From positions 47,921 through 111,920 of the forward strand of contig JAOAFA010000060.1 of the NCBI GenBank assembly GCA_026416535.1: a stretch of DNA of 64,000 nucleotides. Direction: 5' to 3'. The translations under genes were made by a program, and so were the position numbers. Shown here one piece after another: positions 21,278-31,984 of the stretch. How positions within the stretch are numbered: position 1 is the stretch's first letter; each line of letters starts with the position of its first letter. This stretch comes from Deltaproteobacteria bacterium. GTDB lineage: Bacteria > Myxococcota > SpSt-1050. The notes under the pieces are model-generated. The model made no database searches, was not told where the DNA came from, and saw nothing but the letters and a program-made list of their open reading frames with translations.

Positions 21278-22136
21278 TTCAAAATTCAATGGGATCAGAT
21301 TAGATGTTTTTGTAGCCGAACAATTATCTGAAAGGTCAAGGTCTCTCTCTGAATATCTCATTGAGAATGGATATGTAAAAGTCAATGGATTCATTGTAAA
21401 AAAGGGATATCAATTAAAGATTGACGATACCGTAGAATTTTATTTTAATGAAAACGAGTTACTCTCCATCTTACCTGATGATTCGGTTAAATTCGATGTT
21501 CTTTTGAAAAAGGATGATTATATTATTGTGCTAAAACCTGAGGGGCTCAAGACACATCCCTTGGTCCCTTTTGAAAAGGGTACCCTATTAAATGGTATTG
21601 TAAGCAAGTTCCCTTCCGCAGGGGAGCTTTATGCCAAAAGGTACGAAGGGGGATTATTACATCGCCTTGATAATGACACCTCTGGATTGGTATTATGTGC
21701 GCTAAATCAAAGGTCATTTAAGAGACTCAAAAATATATTTAAGGCAGGTAGAATAAAAAAGTATTACTACGCCGTAGTAAACGGGGTTATCAAAAAGGGG
21801 GGTGCAATTTCAGCTAAGATAATAAGCCCTTTTAAAGGTTCTTACAAGGTCTTCGTAGACCCTACAACAGAGGATCCAGAATATGTAACATTCTTTGAGC
21901 CAATAAAGGCTAGCAAGAAGTATACCCTCCTTGACATAGAATTGGTAGGTGGGAAGATGCATCAGATAAGAGCACATCTCTCGTGGTTGGGTTTCCCCAT
22001 AGTGGGAGATAAACTTTATAATAGAGACAAAAGTTTTAAAGGGAGGATGATGCTTCATTCTTATAGATTGACCTGTCCAGGTGAATTTGATGTGAAGACG
22101 GATCTCCCAGAAGAATTTAAGAAATTGCTCGAGTGA
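21258..22136 (+). CDS. RluA-family pseudouridine synthase
   Basis: S4-like N-terminus, LLHRLDNDTSGLVLCAL catalytic motif, GKMHQIRAHLSWLGFPIVGDKLY. Confidence 0.93.
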   Translation: MQKIRVDSKFNGIRLDVFVAEQLSERSRSLSEYLIENGYVKVNGFIVKKGYQLKIDDTVEFYFNENELLSILPDDSVKFDVLLKKDDYIIVLKPEGLKTHPLVPFEKGTLLNGIVSKFPSAGELYAKRYEGGLLHRLDNDTSGLVLCALNQRSFKRLKNIFKAGRIKKYYYAVVNGVIKKGGAISAKIISPFKGSYKVFVDPTTEDPEYVTFFEPIKASKKYTLLDIELVGGKMHQIRAHLSWLGFPIVGDKLYNRDKSFKGRMMLHSYRLTCPGEFDVKTDLPEEFKKLLE

Positions 22137-22158
22137 GCATTAATTTATTCTCAAGTAA

Positions 22159-23184
22159 ATGAACAGAATACTAATAACAGGTGCAGCTGGCTTTATTGGA
22201 TTTCACTTGTGTCACAGACTTGTTAATGACGGTTACAAAATAACAGCAGTCGATGCACTCATTGACTTAGGAGACCTGTGGATTAAGAATCTTAGAGTTG
22301 AAAATCTATCTAGGTTGGACAATATTGAATTTATAAATAGGGACATCTCCCAATATCTATTATCAAGGAATTTACCTAAATTTGAATCCATCATACATCT
22401 TGCTGCAATATCTGGAATAGAACGTTTTGAAAGGAAAAAAGAATGGGCTGAAGAGATAACTGTAGAGTCAGCAAAATCAGTACACATGCATGCACAAAAG
22501 ACAAATACGCCTGTTATATATGCCTCTTCAAGTTCAGTGTACGGTAACACAAGATGTAGGAAATTTTCAGAAGATCTAACCTGTCTCAGTCCCGTGTCAA
22601 GCTACGCCAAAGCTAAGATAGAGGTTGAAAACATCTTTAAAAATATATCTGTCCCGACAATCGGATTAAGACTATTCACGGTCTACGGGGAATACGGTAG
22701 GCCGGATATGTCCTATTTTAAATTCACAGAAAGAATTTACAATAAAAAACCTGTCACACTATATGGTGAGAAAATCAAAAGAGATTTCACCTATGTAGGT
22801 GATGTAGTAGAAGCAGTATCAAGAATAATAAAAAAGAAAGACCATATATTTGCAAGATTTGGGAGGAACCTCACAATAAATATAGGAACAGGGAAATCTA
22901 CTTCTATAGAAAAAATAGTTAAAATAATAGGAAGTTTACTTGCTGTAGAACCTACAATAAAATATAAGGAACAAAGACCATTTGATTTAGGGTATACCTG
23001 CTGTGATACCGACTTTTTAAAGAGAGTTACAGGCTATATCCCTAAGACTTGCATAGAAGAAGGGCTAAAAAAGTTTGTTAACTGGTATAAATATGTACTA
23101 CCCTTTGACCTCGCCCCAACTTTGCATTCTAAGTTAGAAAACTATTTAGGATATATCGTGACTATGAAGAAGGGCAAAAGCTGA
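22159..23184 (+). CDS. NAD-dependent epimerase/dehydratase (extended SDR)
   Basis: ITGAAGFIGFHLCHRLV, SSSSVYG, SYAKAK, RLFTVYGEYGRPDM, RDFTYVGDVV. Confidence 0.93.
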   Translation: MNRILITGAAGFIGFHLCHRLVNDGYKITAVDALIDLGDLWIKNLRVENLSRLDNIEFINRDISQYLLSRNLPKFESIIHLAAISGIERFERKKEWAEEITVESAKSVHMHAQKTNTPVIYASSSSVYGNTRCRKFSEDLTCLSPVSSYAKAKIEVENIFKNISVPTIGLRLFTVYGEYGRPDMSYFKFTERIYNKKPVTLYGEKIKRDFTYVGDVVEAVSRIIKKKDHIFARFGRNLTINIGTGKSTSIEKIVKIIGSLLAVEPTIKYKEQRPFDLGYTCCDTDFLKRVTGYIPKTCIEEGLKKFVNWYKYVLPFDLAPTLHSKLENYLGYIVTMKKGKS

Positions 23185-23207
23185 TCTCATAAGAGCCTTT
23201 TCTAATT

Positions 23208-23232
23208 TAACCAACACATTTGGTTATGTTTA
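23208..23232. terminator. Possible terminator between convergent genes
   Basis: TAACCAA-CACAT-TTGGTTA hairpin shortly before a T-rich run. Confidence 0.35.
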
Positions 23233-23394
23233 ACTTTTTTCAAATACTTGGAAGAAATTAGATAAAATTTGCAGATTTTATACTTTGTTTATATTCTGTT
23301 TGTATTGGGGTTTCATATACCACAAAAAACCATGCTTTTGATAATTGTAAAATATCTACTAAATTATAGATTGAGGAATAGAGGTTCAAACTAA

Positions 23395-24627
23395 TTAGTA
23401 ATAAAATTTGATAAATAGGATAGAAAGATTTTTTGAATAACTTATATCTTCGTTCCCTATATCTCTCCTATTAGAATTTCTTACAAGATACCTTTCCCTA
23501 ATTCCAATTGTAAGCAGCTTATTTATCATAAATTCAATGGAACCACCTAACTCAAACACAAGATCTGTATTACCCTTTAGGTTAGCATCTTCTACTAGTG
23601 GTTTCCCAAAGAGCTCGTATGAGAAGGCTCCTTCAAGGTCAAGCTGTAATCTACCACCAAACAGGTAAGAAAATTTCGCATATATTTTATCAATACCATA
23701 ATACCCATACAAGGATGCTGGCTGGAAATCTCTTATGTAGCCGAGAGAAGTTCTTGATTGTATGTTGAAGTCGTATGTAAGTTCGAATTTACCAATTACT
23801 GAGCGATAATTGTCACCTTTTGATGAGAGGGTATCACCATAGCCCGCCTTAATCGTTGTAGACAATCGGGGTGTCATTAGACCCATTAAACCTGCTGTTG
23901 CCCTAATCCCCATCTGATCCTGATTTTGAATTGTCACATTGTTTACTGTTGTGGAGTTTGGATAGCTTCTAATATCCATTGAGGAGTCTATGACTAATGC
24001 GGTCTTGGTAAAAAATTTCCATTTTATCTTCAGCTCGGGTTGGTGTGCAATGGCATCCATGTATTCAAGTCCTGTGTCTTTATCATAGAGGTCAAAATAG
24101 AAATTATAACCCAAATTTAATTCAAATGCACCACCAGAAGGGGTGTATCCAATACTTGCGCCTGCAGAGTTTGACGTCCTATTGAAGTTTCCGATTGCAT
24201 CAGATCGAGGGTCATTATTTCTTGAAAATATATCAGATATTACAAATTTCAATTGCCCTTTGGGGTTAAATGTTAGGTTTAGATTTGCATCAGCATTGAG
24301 GGTACTGTTGTCAACAGTACTTTCGTCCTCAACTCCAAAATATTTTATAATGTTGAGAGTCCCATCTATTTCAAAAGAGACGGCCTTTTCAGGTGTTTTT
24401 AATTCGATTCTCGGTTTTATGTTCATCTGTGCATCTGATAATGCATATTTATCAGGCAGGTACCTAACATTTGTATCATAACCGCCTTCAAGGCCAAGTC
24501 CTAAGTGCAATCTCGTTTCTCCAATTAGTAGCCCATTACCCTGAGCCCACGAACTTGTTCCTACCACGACCATAACAACAAACAGTATAGTTGTATATAT
24601 CTTATTAGTCCAATTACCAATAGGCAT
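23395..24627 (-). CDS. Putative outer-membrane beta-barrel protein
   Basis: Signal peptide ending SSWAQ, alternating amphipathic strands, terminal FIKFYY; ORF extends to 24678, but 24627 (MPIGNWTNKIYTT) is the better start. Confidence 0.65.
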   Translation of the reverse strand: MPIGNWTNKIYTTILFVVMVVVGTSSWAQGNGLLIGETRLHLGLGLEGGYDTNVRYLPDKYALSDAQMNIKPRIELKTPEKAVSFEIDGTLNIIKYFGVEDESTVDNSTLNADANLNLTFNPKGQLKFVISDIFSRNNDPRSDAIGNFNRTSNSAGASIGYTPSGGAFELNLGYNFYFDLYDKDTGLEYMDAIAHQPELKIKWKFFTKTALVIDSSMDIRSYPNSTTVNNVTIQNQDQMGIRATAGLMGLMTPRLSTTIKAGYGDTLSSKGDNYRSVIGKFELTYDFNIQSRTSLGYIRDFQPASLYGYYGIDKIYAKFSYLFGGRLQLDLEGAFSYELFGKPLVEDANLKGNTDLVFELGGSIEFMINKLLTIGIRERYLVRNSNRRDIGNEDISYSKNLSILFIKFYY

Positions 24628-24701
24628 AAACAGACCTTCAAATGGTAAACCTTTTAACACACAAAAATCAATATGCAAGTAAAAAAATCACAAAATTTTA
24701 A

Positions 24702-25238
24702 TTATTGATATGGGCTAGCCCTCGGTGGTCTTTCTAGGACAATTACCTCTTTCTTCGGCTCGATGGTCGGATCCCTTTCTGTTATATCTTTTGGCTCTTC
24801 TACTTCAACCTTTGTTTCTCCTGGGGTCATGGAGATCTTACCAGCACAGGCATTAGCCTCTTGATATAAAGCCTTCGCCTTTTGATATGCTATTTCTACT
24901 TTTTCGAATTCGTGTTGGGCAACTACTTCATCCTTTTTAATAACAGCCTCCTGAAGAGCTACGTCCGATTGCTCAGCAATCTTTAATAAGGCCTTTATAG
25001 CAGTAAGATTTTCATTTATGCAATTAACCTTAACTATGTCCTTTTCTCTACGTGCATCATCTAACAATGATAAAATATCTTTGTAAATGTTTCTCATTTT
25101 TTTAAGATTTTCCTGACTTTTCTGTAGCATTTCCTTATCAGTAAGTTTCTTTTCGGGCTCGTCTTGTTTTTGCTGGGCGTAAATGATCGTAGGGATGGCC
25201 ATCAGAGAGATTATCATAATGGTACATAGTTTCTTCAT
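24702..25238 (-). CDS. Periplasmic coiled-coil protein
   Basis: Signal peptide MKKLCTIMIISLMAIPTIIYAQ then charged helical protein; start chosen at 25238 after GGGAGG. Confidence 0.6.
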   Translation of the reverse strand: MKKLCTIMIISLMAIPTIIYAQQKQDEPEKKLTDKEMLQKSQENLKKMRNIYKDILSLLDDARREKDIVKVNCINENLTAIKALLKIAEQSDVALQEAVIKKDEVVAQHEFEKVEIAYQKAKALYQEANACAGKISMTPGETKVEVEEPKDITERDPTIEPKKEVIVLERPPRASPYQ

Positions 25239-25538
25239 AATCCACCTCCCATAAATATATATTAAAATCATTATTAGTATAAATCAAGTATTTTATTACT
25301 ACTGCAAAAATAAATTGTTTCTTATATAATATATAAGCGTTTATATTTTTCCGTCTCTAATTTTATGCTGGATTCCTTATATATATCATTCCTTCTCACC
25401 CACTACACAAACTCAGCTTTTACCACCTTCAAAAATATCTAAAGAGATTCTGTTTCAGCGGAAGAAGAGTTCTAAGATTTATGTTGAATTATCTCTACAT
25501 TAAATATAATATAGAAGTTTGCGAAGCACGGAGGTTGG

Positions 25539-26984
25539 TTGATGAGAAAAATAAACATGGAGTATATCCTTTTTCTTACTATTCTAGTCTCTATAGGATT
25601 AACTGATTGTGACTGTTCAACTTCAAGCAGCATATCTGTTATAGCAAATCCGCCCGAGATACCTGCTGATGGAATATCCTCAACAAAGATTACTGCTTAC
25701 TTGGAATATGATGATCGCACGGCGCCGGATGGCACCATTGTTAACTTTTTAACTACAGATGGCAGCTTCGAATCAGATGTAGTTAAGAAAGAGTCTCAGG
25801 CATCTACAATTGGGGGCTACGCAACATTAAATTTATACAGCTCGACCACTCCTGGGGAGGTTACCGTTACTGCAAGTTTTACTACACCAAATGGAAAAAC
25901 TCTCTCTGCATCAGTCAGGGTTAAATTTATTGAATTTGCGGGAGCCAATCATCGCTTTATGAACTTTTCGTGTAGTGCAAGAAATATTGGTGCTCTTGAT
26001 ACGGCCGGCATAACAGAGCCTATTTCGGTGAGGTGTGACCTCGAGGTCAAAAATGCAAAAGGAGTCCAGATATTAAGACCTCAACCAAGATTTATAACAG
26101 AGGCTGGTTCAGTGGCTATTGTCACACCAGACAGCAACACAGAACCCGAATATTATATATACAAAGCCTCTGGCAATCCCCCGGTTGATGTCGACCCGCT
26201 TCCCGGTGAGCCCTCTGTCAACAACCCCGAGATATCAGGTATAATTAATAATCCCAGAGATGGGCTCGCCACTATATGTGCCATAGTCAAGGGGGAGGAA
26301 GGTTTTGATGATTCAAATAATAATGGGAAGTATGACAAAGGCGAATCTTTTGATGACATTGCTGAACCATTTGTGGATGCAAATGACAACGGTGAATATG
26401 ATGAGGGAGAAAAGTTTATTGATACCAATTCAAATTCGAAGTTTGACGGACCCAATGGCAAATACGATAATGAGACCGATATCTGGAAATGTTTTAAGAT
26501 ACTCTGGTCAGGGGCACCATATATAGGGGCTGAGTTTTCAAACATAACGCCAACAGGCAAGGTTCTCCCAGCCGGGGCATCTCAGATATTTACTCTCACC
26601 CTTGTGGACCGAAATCTAAATCCCATAGCCTTTGACAGCAACTATGACTATATATCCATCGAAGTTGATAACCTGTGTTCAACCTGTGTAGAGAACGGTG
26701 GGGATATAAAGGTCTTTACTCAGACGTATCCTGGGATGGGCATACGAAGCGGTCTTTACGGTGACGATGTGGTAGAACCCAATTCATTTGACAAATTTAG
26801 AAAGTGGAATTTTAAACTAAAGGATAAACTTTCGGAGAGAGATCCAACGCATGAGATAGAAGTAACCATAACTGCAAAAGCTCGTTACACACCAGCACCT
26901 AAAACAAATAATTTAAACTTAAATATTGATACAATGGAAAGTCAACCAATAACAGCAACCTGTAAATTTCAAGCAGGAGAATGA
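25539..26984 (+). CDS. Secreted protein (probable lipoprotein) with invasin/Ig-like domain and acidic Ca-binding-type insert
   Basis: N-terminal hydrophobic leader then DCDCS; SVIANPPEIPADGISSTKITAYL...PDGTIVNFLTTDGSF is invasin/Big-like; DDSNNNGKYDKGESFDD...DANDNGEYDEGEKFIDTNSNSKFDGPNGKYDNETD is a repeated DxNxNxxxDxGE motif. Confidence 0.72.
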   Translation: MMRKINMEYILFLTILVSIGLTDCDCSTSSSISVIANPPEIPADGISSTKITAYLEYDDRTAPDGTIVNFLTTDGSFESDVVKKESQASTIGGYATLNLYSSTTPGEVTVTASFTTPNGKTLSASVRVKFIEFAGANHRFMNFSCSARNIGALDTAGITEPISVRCDLEVKNAKGVQILRPQPRFITEAGSVAIVTPDSNTEPEYYIYKASGNPPVDVDPLPGEPSVNNPEISGIINNPRDGLATICAIVKGEEGFDDSNNNGKYDKGESFDDIAEPFVDANDNGEYDEGEKFIDTNSNSKFDGPNGKYDNETDIWKCFKILWSGAPYIGAEFSNITPTGKVLPAGASQIFTLTLVDRNLNPIAFDSNYDYISIEVDNLCSTCVENGGDIKVFTQTYPGMGIRSGLYGDDVVEPNSFDKFRKWNFKLKDKLSERDPTHEIEVTITAKARYTPAPKTNNLNLNIDTMESQPITATCKFQAGE

Positions 26985-26987
26985 TGT

Positions 26988-29000
26988 ATGAGCAAAACCA
27001 TTCTTATTGTTGAAGATGACAAGAGTGTACAAAAATTACTCTCAGACGCACTTGAGGGGGAAGGCTTCTCTGTTCTGGTAGAGAAGGATGGCAATTGGGC
27101 GCTTAAGACATTCGAGACAAAGGATGTGGATTTTGTAATACTAGATGTGTTGATTCCAGTAATGAACGGATTTCAGTTAGCCGACAGAATCAGGAAGATC
27201 CCTAAGGGGGAGAATGTTCCTATCCTAATGATAAGTGGAGTGTATAGAGCCGTTAGTCACAGGAATGAGGCTATAAAGAAATACCGTGTCATCGATTACT
27301 TAGACAAACCTGTAAAACTCGAGCAAATTTTTAACATCTTGAAAAAGACATTCGGGAATGAATACCCAAGACGTATCTCACAGCCAAAGCCAGAGTCTAG
27401 AGGTGATACGTATGCAGATTCTGTGGGGATATCAGAAAAATATGAGGTTGACAAGCAGGAAGAGGAGATGTCCTTTGAGATAAGCACTAAAGGCAACCTC
27501 AAAGATACACCCTTTCCGGAACTTCTTGCAGCATTCTACCAGAAGAGGGCAACAGGTATCTTGTTATTAAAATATGAAAAGATAAAGAAGATCGTCTACA
27601 TAAGGGATGGAAGACCTATCTTTGTTAAGTCCAATCTATTAAATGAATGTCTTGGTAGGATACTCGTAAGAGAAAAGATGATAACAGAGGAAGAACTGAA
27701 TGAGTCAGTAAAGAGAATGAAGGATTCTGGAAGACAACAAGGAACCATTCTCATTGAGATGGGAGCCATATCACCTCACAATTTAAAGTATGGTCTCGAA
27801 AAACAGCTTGAGATAAAGCTTTATGATATATTCGGATGGCCTGAGGGCGAATACCAGTTTAATCAAAAAGAGGATTTTGAGACTCCAATTACTACCTTAG
27901 AACTGTCTGTTGCCTCAATCATATATGAGGGGATAAAAAGAAATTATGATGTAGGAAAGATAGAGCAGTATTTAGAAAAATTTCAGCATCAATATCTACA
28001 TCCAAACCCAAATCCAGCTCTTAGATTCCAAGAGATGTTGATGGACGAAGATGAGGAGAACATATTGAAATCAATCGACGGAACTAAGACACTTAGAGAG
28101 ACGATGATGAACGCCCAGATATCAAGGGAGAGAATGCTAAGGTTCATATTCGCATTAAAGATGAATGGTATGATAGTAATATACCCATATCCTGCTGGGC
28201 AAGAGGCACCACCGCCTCTCCCTGTTGCCCCTCCGCCGATACCTACTAAACAAGTAGAGCCACCAAGACACTCTCAGGATAATATCCTTCCTCTTGAAGA
28301 CAGAGAAATAAAAAACAAGATCCTAAAAAGGTTATCAATTGCAAAGAACGGTAACTATTTTGATTTACTGGGTGTCAACCAGATGTCTACCATCTCAGAG
28401 ATTAAAAGGGCATACATAACATTAGCAAAAGAATTTCATCCCGATAGAATACCGACCTCTGCTGGAAGAGAGGTTAGAAAGATGGCAGAGGAGCTATTTC
28501 AGATCTTGACAGAGGCCCATAATACCCTAACAGATGAACAAAAAAGACAAGAATACATAAACAGAGTTATCCAGACAGGAAAGACCGAAGCCGCAGATGA
28601 GGTTACGAGGCTTCTTGCTGCAGAAGGGAAATTCCAGGCAGGGGAGGAATTTCTTAAAAAGAGACTCTTCGGAAAGGCCGCAGAGAGCTTTAAAGAGGCA
28701 CTCGACCTTTACCCTGATGAGGCTGAATACTTTGCATATTATGGATGGGCATTATATCAGTCTGAGCCAGAAAATCAGGAAGTGCTCAAAAAGGCAAGAG
28801 ATGCAATCGCCACTGCAATTACGAAAAACCCAAAACTTGACAAGGCATATCTATTCATGGGCTATATATATAAGGGAATAAACAGAGATGACCTTGCGGA
28901 AAGACAGTTTGAAAAGGCGATTCAATGTAATCCCGACTGCACAGATGCCCTAAGGGAGCTTAAACTACTTGACCTTAAAAAGAGAGAACTCAAAAAGTAG
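26988..29000 (+). CDS. Response regulator receiver - DUF4388 - J domain - TPR protein
   Basis: TILIVEDDKSVQKLL...DFVILDVLIPVMNGFQ; DTPFPELLAAFYQKRATGILLL; NYFDLLGVNQMSTISEIKRAYITLAKEFHPDRIP (HPD); C-terminal TPR segments. Confidence 0.88.
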   Translation: MSKTILIVEDDKSVQKLLSDALEGEGFSVLVEKDGNWALKTFETKDVDFVILDVLIPVMNGFQLADRIRKIPKGENVPILMISGVYRAVSHRNEAIKKYRVIDYLDKPVKLEQIFNILKKTFGNEYPRRISQPKPESRGDTYADSVGISEKYEVDKQEEEMSFEISTKGNLKDTPFPELLAAFYQKRATGILLLKYEKIKKIVYIRDGRPIFVKSNLLNECLGRILVREKMITEEELNESVKRMKDSGRQQGTILIEMGAISPHNLKYGLEKQLEIKLYDIFGWPEGEYQFNQKEDFETPITTLELSVASIIYEGIKRNYDVGKIEQYLEKFQHQYLHPNPNPALRFQEMLMDEDEENILKSIDGTKTLRETMMNAQISRERMLRFIFALKMNGMIVIYPYPAGQEAPPPLPVAPPPIPTKQVEPPRHSQDNILPLEDREIKNKILKRLSIAKNGNYFDLLGVNQMSTISEIKRAYITLAKEFHPDRIPTSAGREVRKMAEELFQILTEAHNTLTDEQKRQEYINRVIQTGKTEAADEVTRLLAAEGKFQAGEEFLKKRLFGKAAESFKEALDLYPDEAEYFAYYGWALYQSEPENQEVLKKARDAIATAITKNPKLDKAYLFMGYIYKGINRDDLAERQFEKAIQCNPDCTDALRELKLLDLKKRELKK

Positions 29001-29015
29001 AGGGAAGTCCCTAAT

Positions 29016-30437
29016 ATGTCAACATCCCCCAAGGCGTTATCATTGTTTCAAATGATTGCGTATTCTCTTGGGAATTTTGCACAGGGTGTGGGTCCGGCCA
29101 TCGTTATCGGATGGCTTCAATATTTCTATACAAAGTCAGAGACTACGCTTGATGGAAATATTCTGAGAGAAGGAAACGCATTTTTATCGTATGCCACCTT
29201 CGGTTTTATCGCCGGTGGCGCAAGACTTATGGAGGCAATATCAAATCCAATATACGGATATATCTCAGACAAATCAAGGACCAAATGGGGTAGAAGAAAA
29301 CCATTTGTAATGTTTCTCGCCCCTTTACTTGTGTCTTCATTTATTGCCATGTGGTTCCCACTGTATCCGACGACACACATCATTAATGCCTTTTGGCTTG
29401 CAATAATGCTTGGGATATTCTGGTTAAGCTACGCAGGGGTCGTCGGTCCCTATCTCTCACTTTTGCCAGAAATAACACCATATAGAGAGGAGAGGATTAA
29501 GCTTTCAGAGATTATGGGGTACTTTGAGGTAGGAGGAATGCTAGTAGCAACCATTGTAGCTGGAATGATTATTGAAAGGTTTTCAGGAGGTTTAAACCTA
29601 GGACTTTTGAGAATAGCTGATGGATATAAACTACTCGCAATAATTGTCGGTATCATAACACTGATTTGTTTTTGGCTCTCAATAAGATATATAAATGAGA
29701 CCCCCCACAACAGAGCAAAAGAGGTTCCGTTCAATTTTCTTGAGGCTATAAGCAATACATTCAGAAATAGGCTCTTCGCCCCTTATGTAGCCTCAGTGGC
29801 ATTTTTCAGAATAGGAATAGACTCTGTGATCATTTCTATGCCATATCTAATCGTTAAAGTTCTCGGCAAAAAAGAAGATCTCGCAGGAGCAATGCAAGGG
29901 GCCGTAATCGTATTTTCACTCCTCTTATTCCCTATTGTATCAAAGCTATCAACAAGATACGGGAAGAAACTAATATACAACATAGGATTACTCGGATTTG
30001 CCATAGGGCTCCCCCTATTTTACTTTACACAATCCATGCCGTTTTTAGGGAGCATAATAATAAATACCTTGTCTCTCTTTGGCTTGGAATTCCGAGACCC
30101 AGTTTTATCAAAACAAATTGCTCACATTACTCTCATACTGCTAATCATATCTTTTCCTATTTCAACAGCATTTGTCTTACCTCGAGCCATATTTGCTGAT
30201 GTAGTAGATAATGACGAGAAAGAGACTGGATATAGAAGGGAGGCAATGTATAATGGTATGGAGGGGATAATATCAAAATCCGCCGCCGCTCTTGTTCCCG
30301 TAATAACCACACAGCTCTTCTCATTTTTCGGAGCCACCACTGAAAGACCCGTGGGGATCTTACTCGTAGGACCAGTCGCAGGTTTACTCGTATTCTTTGG
30401 TTTCTTGTCCTTCTCTAAATATCCCTTAAAAGAATAG
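29016..30437 (+). CDS. GPH/MelB-like MFS sugar:cation symporter family
   Basis: GGARLMEAISNPIYGYISDKSRTKWGRRKPFVMFLAPL and VDNDEKETGYRREAMYNGMEG motifs. Confidence 0.9.
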   Translation: MSTSPKALSLFQMIAYSLGNFAQGVGPAIVIGWLQYFYTKSETTLDGNILREGNAFLSYATFGFIAGGARLMEAISNPIYGYISDKSRTKWGRRKPFVMFLAPLLVSSFIAMWFPLYPTTHIINAFWLAIMLGIFWLSYAGVVGPYLSLLPEITPYREERIKLSEIMGYFEVGGMLVATIVAGMIIERFSGGLNLGLLRIADGYKLLAIIVGIITLICFWLSIRYINETPHNRAKEVPFNFLEAISNTFRNRLFAPYVASVAFFRIGIDSVIISMPYLIVKVLGKKEDLAGAMQGAVIVFSLLLFPIVSKLSTRYGKKLIYNIGLLGFAIGLPLFYFTQSMPFLGSIIINTLSLFGLEFRDPVLSKQIAHITLILLIISFPISTAFVLPRAIFADVVDNDEKETGYRREAMYNGMEGIISKSAAALVPVITTQLFSFFGATTERPVGILLVGPVAGLLVFFGFLSFSKYPLKE

Positions 30438-30823
30438 AAAGCCCAACTACCAAATCTCCACCATTAGGCGAGTGTGTTTTGTATCTTGAAAAATCACAAA
30501 CGTATGAAATATCCATAACACCATGCTAAAAAACAACAGAAAATCATGTCAGATACATATTTTGTTAAGCCCCCTCAATAGGATTGCACTTTTTGCAATA
30601 CGGAGAGTTTTAATCTGTGTATAAGCCTAAAAATTATTCTTTAGTCCCCTCTTCTTATCAAGCAACAAGATAGCTGTGAGATCTTTACCATATTACCTTC
30701 TCGAACCACCTTTAGGGATTTTCATTTTATTTGCCCCCGTAATTTAAACTAAATCACCTTTACCATCGATATTGTGAACTTTGTTCACACCATCTAAATA
30801 CTCAGCTTTTACACAGGCCCTGA

Positions 30824-31108
30824 TTATTTACTTTCCAACTTCTTCAGCAGCCTGGAGATCTTTTCATCGAGTTCATCTATGTGTTCATACAACTTTTGAA
30901 TATCCTTTTTAGTAGGCAGGTTCAATGAATTTAAGACAACCTCCATATTCTTGTTTACCCTACCCTTAGCTGTCATGGCCTTTGTAATGATCGCCTGTAT
31001 TAAATTTAGTAATTTTTCATTTGACAATATTTTGTTAGAGACCTGACTTAGAGTCTCTTCCCACCTTTCGATGACCTCATTCATAACCTTATTTTTTTTA
31101 TCTGACAT
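30824..31108 (-). CDS. Small coiled-coil protein, possibly phasin/PhaE-like
   Basis: Acidic helical protein ending in KKDIQKLYEHIDELDEKISRLLKKLE; downstream of htpX in the same direction. Confidence 0.5.
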   Translation of the reverse strand: MSDKKNKVMNEVIERWEETLSQVSNKILSNEKLLNLIQAIITKAMTAKGRVNKNMEVVLNSLNLPTKKDIQKLYEHIDELDEKISRLLKKLESK

Positions 31109-31132
31109 TTAAATTCTCCCTCTTATTATTTG

Positions 31133-31984
31133 CTATATTGTCATTGCTCTTAGTCTTTTTATTCTCTCCTCAACAGGCGGATGAGTGGAGAATATGCTCA
31201 GTATAGATTCTCCAGATAATGGGCTATATATATACATATGCGCTGTGGCCGGATTTGGAGAGATCGGTAACCTTTTAGAAAACCCAGCTATTTTGGCCAG
31301 AGCCGAGGCAAGACCATGAGGCGTACCTGCTATCTTAGCTCCGCTCTCATCTGCCTGATATTCTCTTGTTCTAGATATCCACATCTGGATTATTAAAGCC
31401 AAAAGGGGAGCTATTATAATCATTAATAACCCTAAAACAGCATTCGCCCCACCTCCCCTATCGTTATCTCTTGAACTACCTGCAGCCATAAAGCCCCACG
31501 CAATTATTCGCACAAATACGGTAATCGCAGCAGCTAGTGTAGCAGCCACAGTTGATATAAGTATGTCCCTATTCTTAATGTGTGCTAACTCATGTGCAAT
31601 AACACCTCTTAGCTCGTGTTCATCCAGCAAATCCATGAGCCCTGTCGTAACAGCTACTGCAGAATGTTTAGGGTTCCTACCTGTCGCGAACGCATTGGGC
31701 ATAGGTGTATCAATAATATAAACCCTGGGCTTTGGTATATTAGCTGAATATGCTAATTGCTCAACGATAGAGTGTAACTTTGGAGCATCAGTCGGCGAAA
31801 CTTGCTGGGCACCTGAAGAAAATAACACAATTTTGTCAGAAAACCAATAAGCTATGAAATTCATCAAGACAGCGATTCCGAGCGAAATTACAAGACCTTC
31901 TTTCCCTCCTGCTACCTGTCCCAAAAAAAGGATTATTCCACTCATTAATCCTAGTAACAATACTGTCTTTATCGAATTAGCCAT
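31133..31984 (-). CDS. htpX: M48 zinc metalloprotease HtpX
   Basis: GVIAHELAHIKNRDILIST; ATGRNPKHSAVAVTTGLM; REYQADESGAKI; start 31984 after AGGAGG. Confidence 0.95.
   Translation of the reverse strand: MANSIKTVLLLGLMSGIILFLGQVAGGKEGLVISLGIAVLMNFIAYWFSDKIVLFSSGAQQVSPTDAPKLHSIVEQLAYSANIPKPRVYIIDTPMPNAFATGRNPKHSAVAVTTGLMDLLDEHELRGVIAHELAHIKNRDILISTVAATLAAAITVFVRIIAWGFMAAGSSRDNDRGGGANAVLGLLMIIIAPLLALIIQMWISRTREYQADESGAKIAGTPHGLASALAKIAGFSKRLPISPNPATAHMYIYSPLSGESILSIFSTHPPVEERIKRLRAMTI

Noticed and set aside
30774-30788. Perfect palindrome GTGAACTTTGTTCAC as operator or terminator
   Set aside because: No adjacent T-run or promoter-like context, and it lies in a coding-like minus-strand remnant; a 6-bp arm palindrome is not remarkable alone
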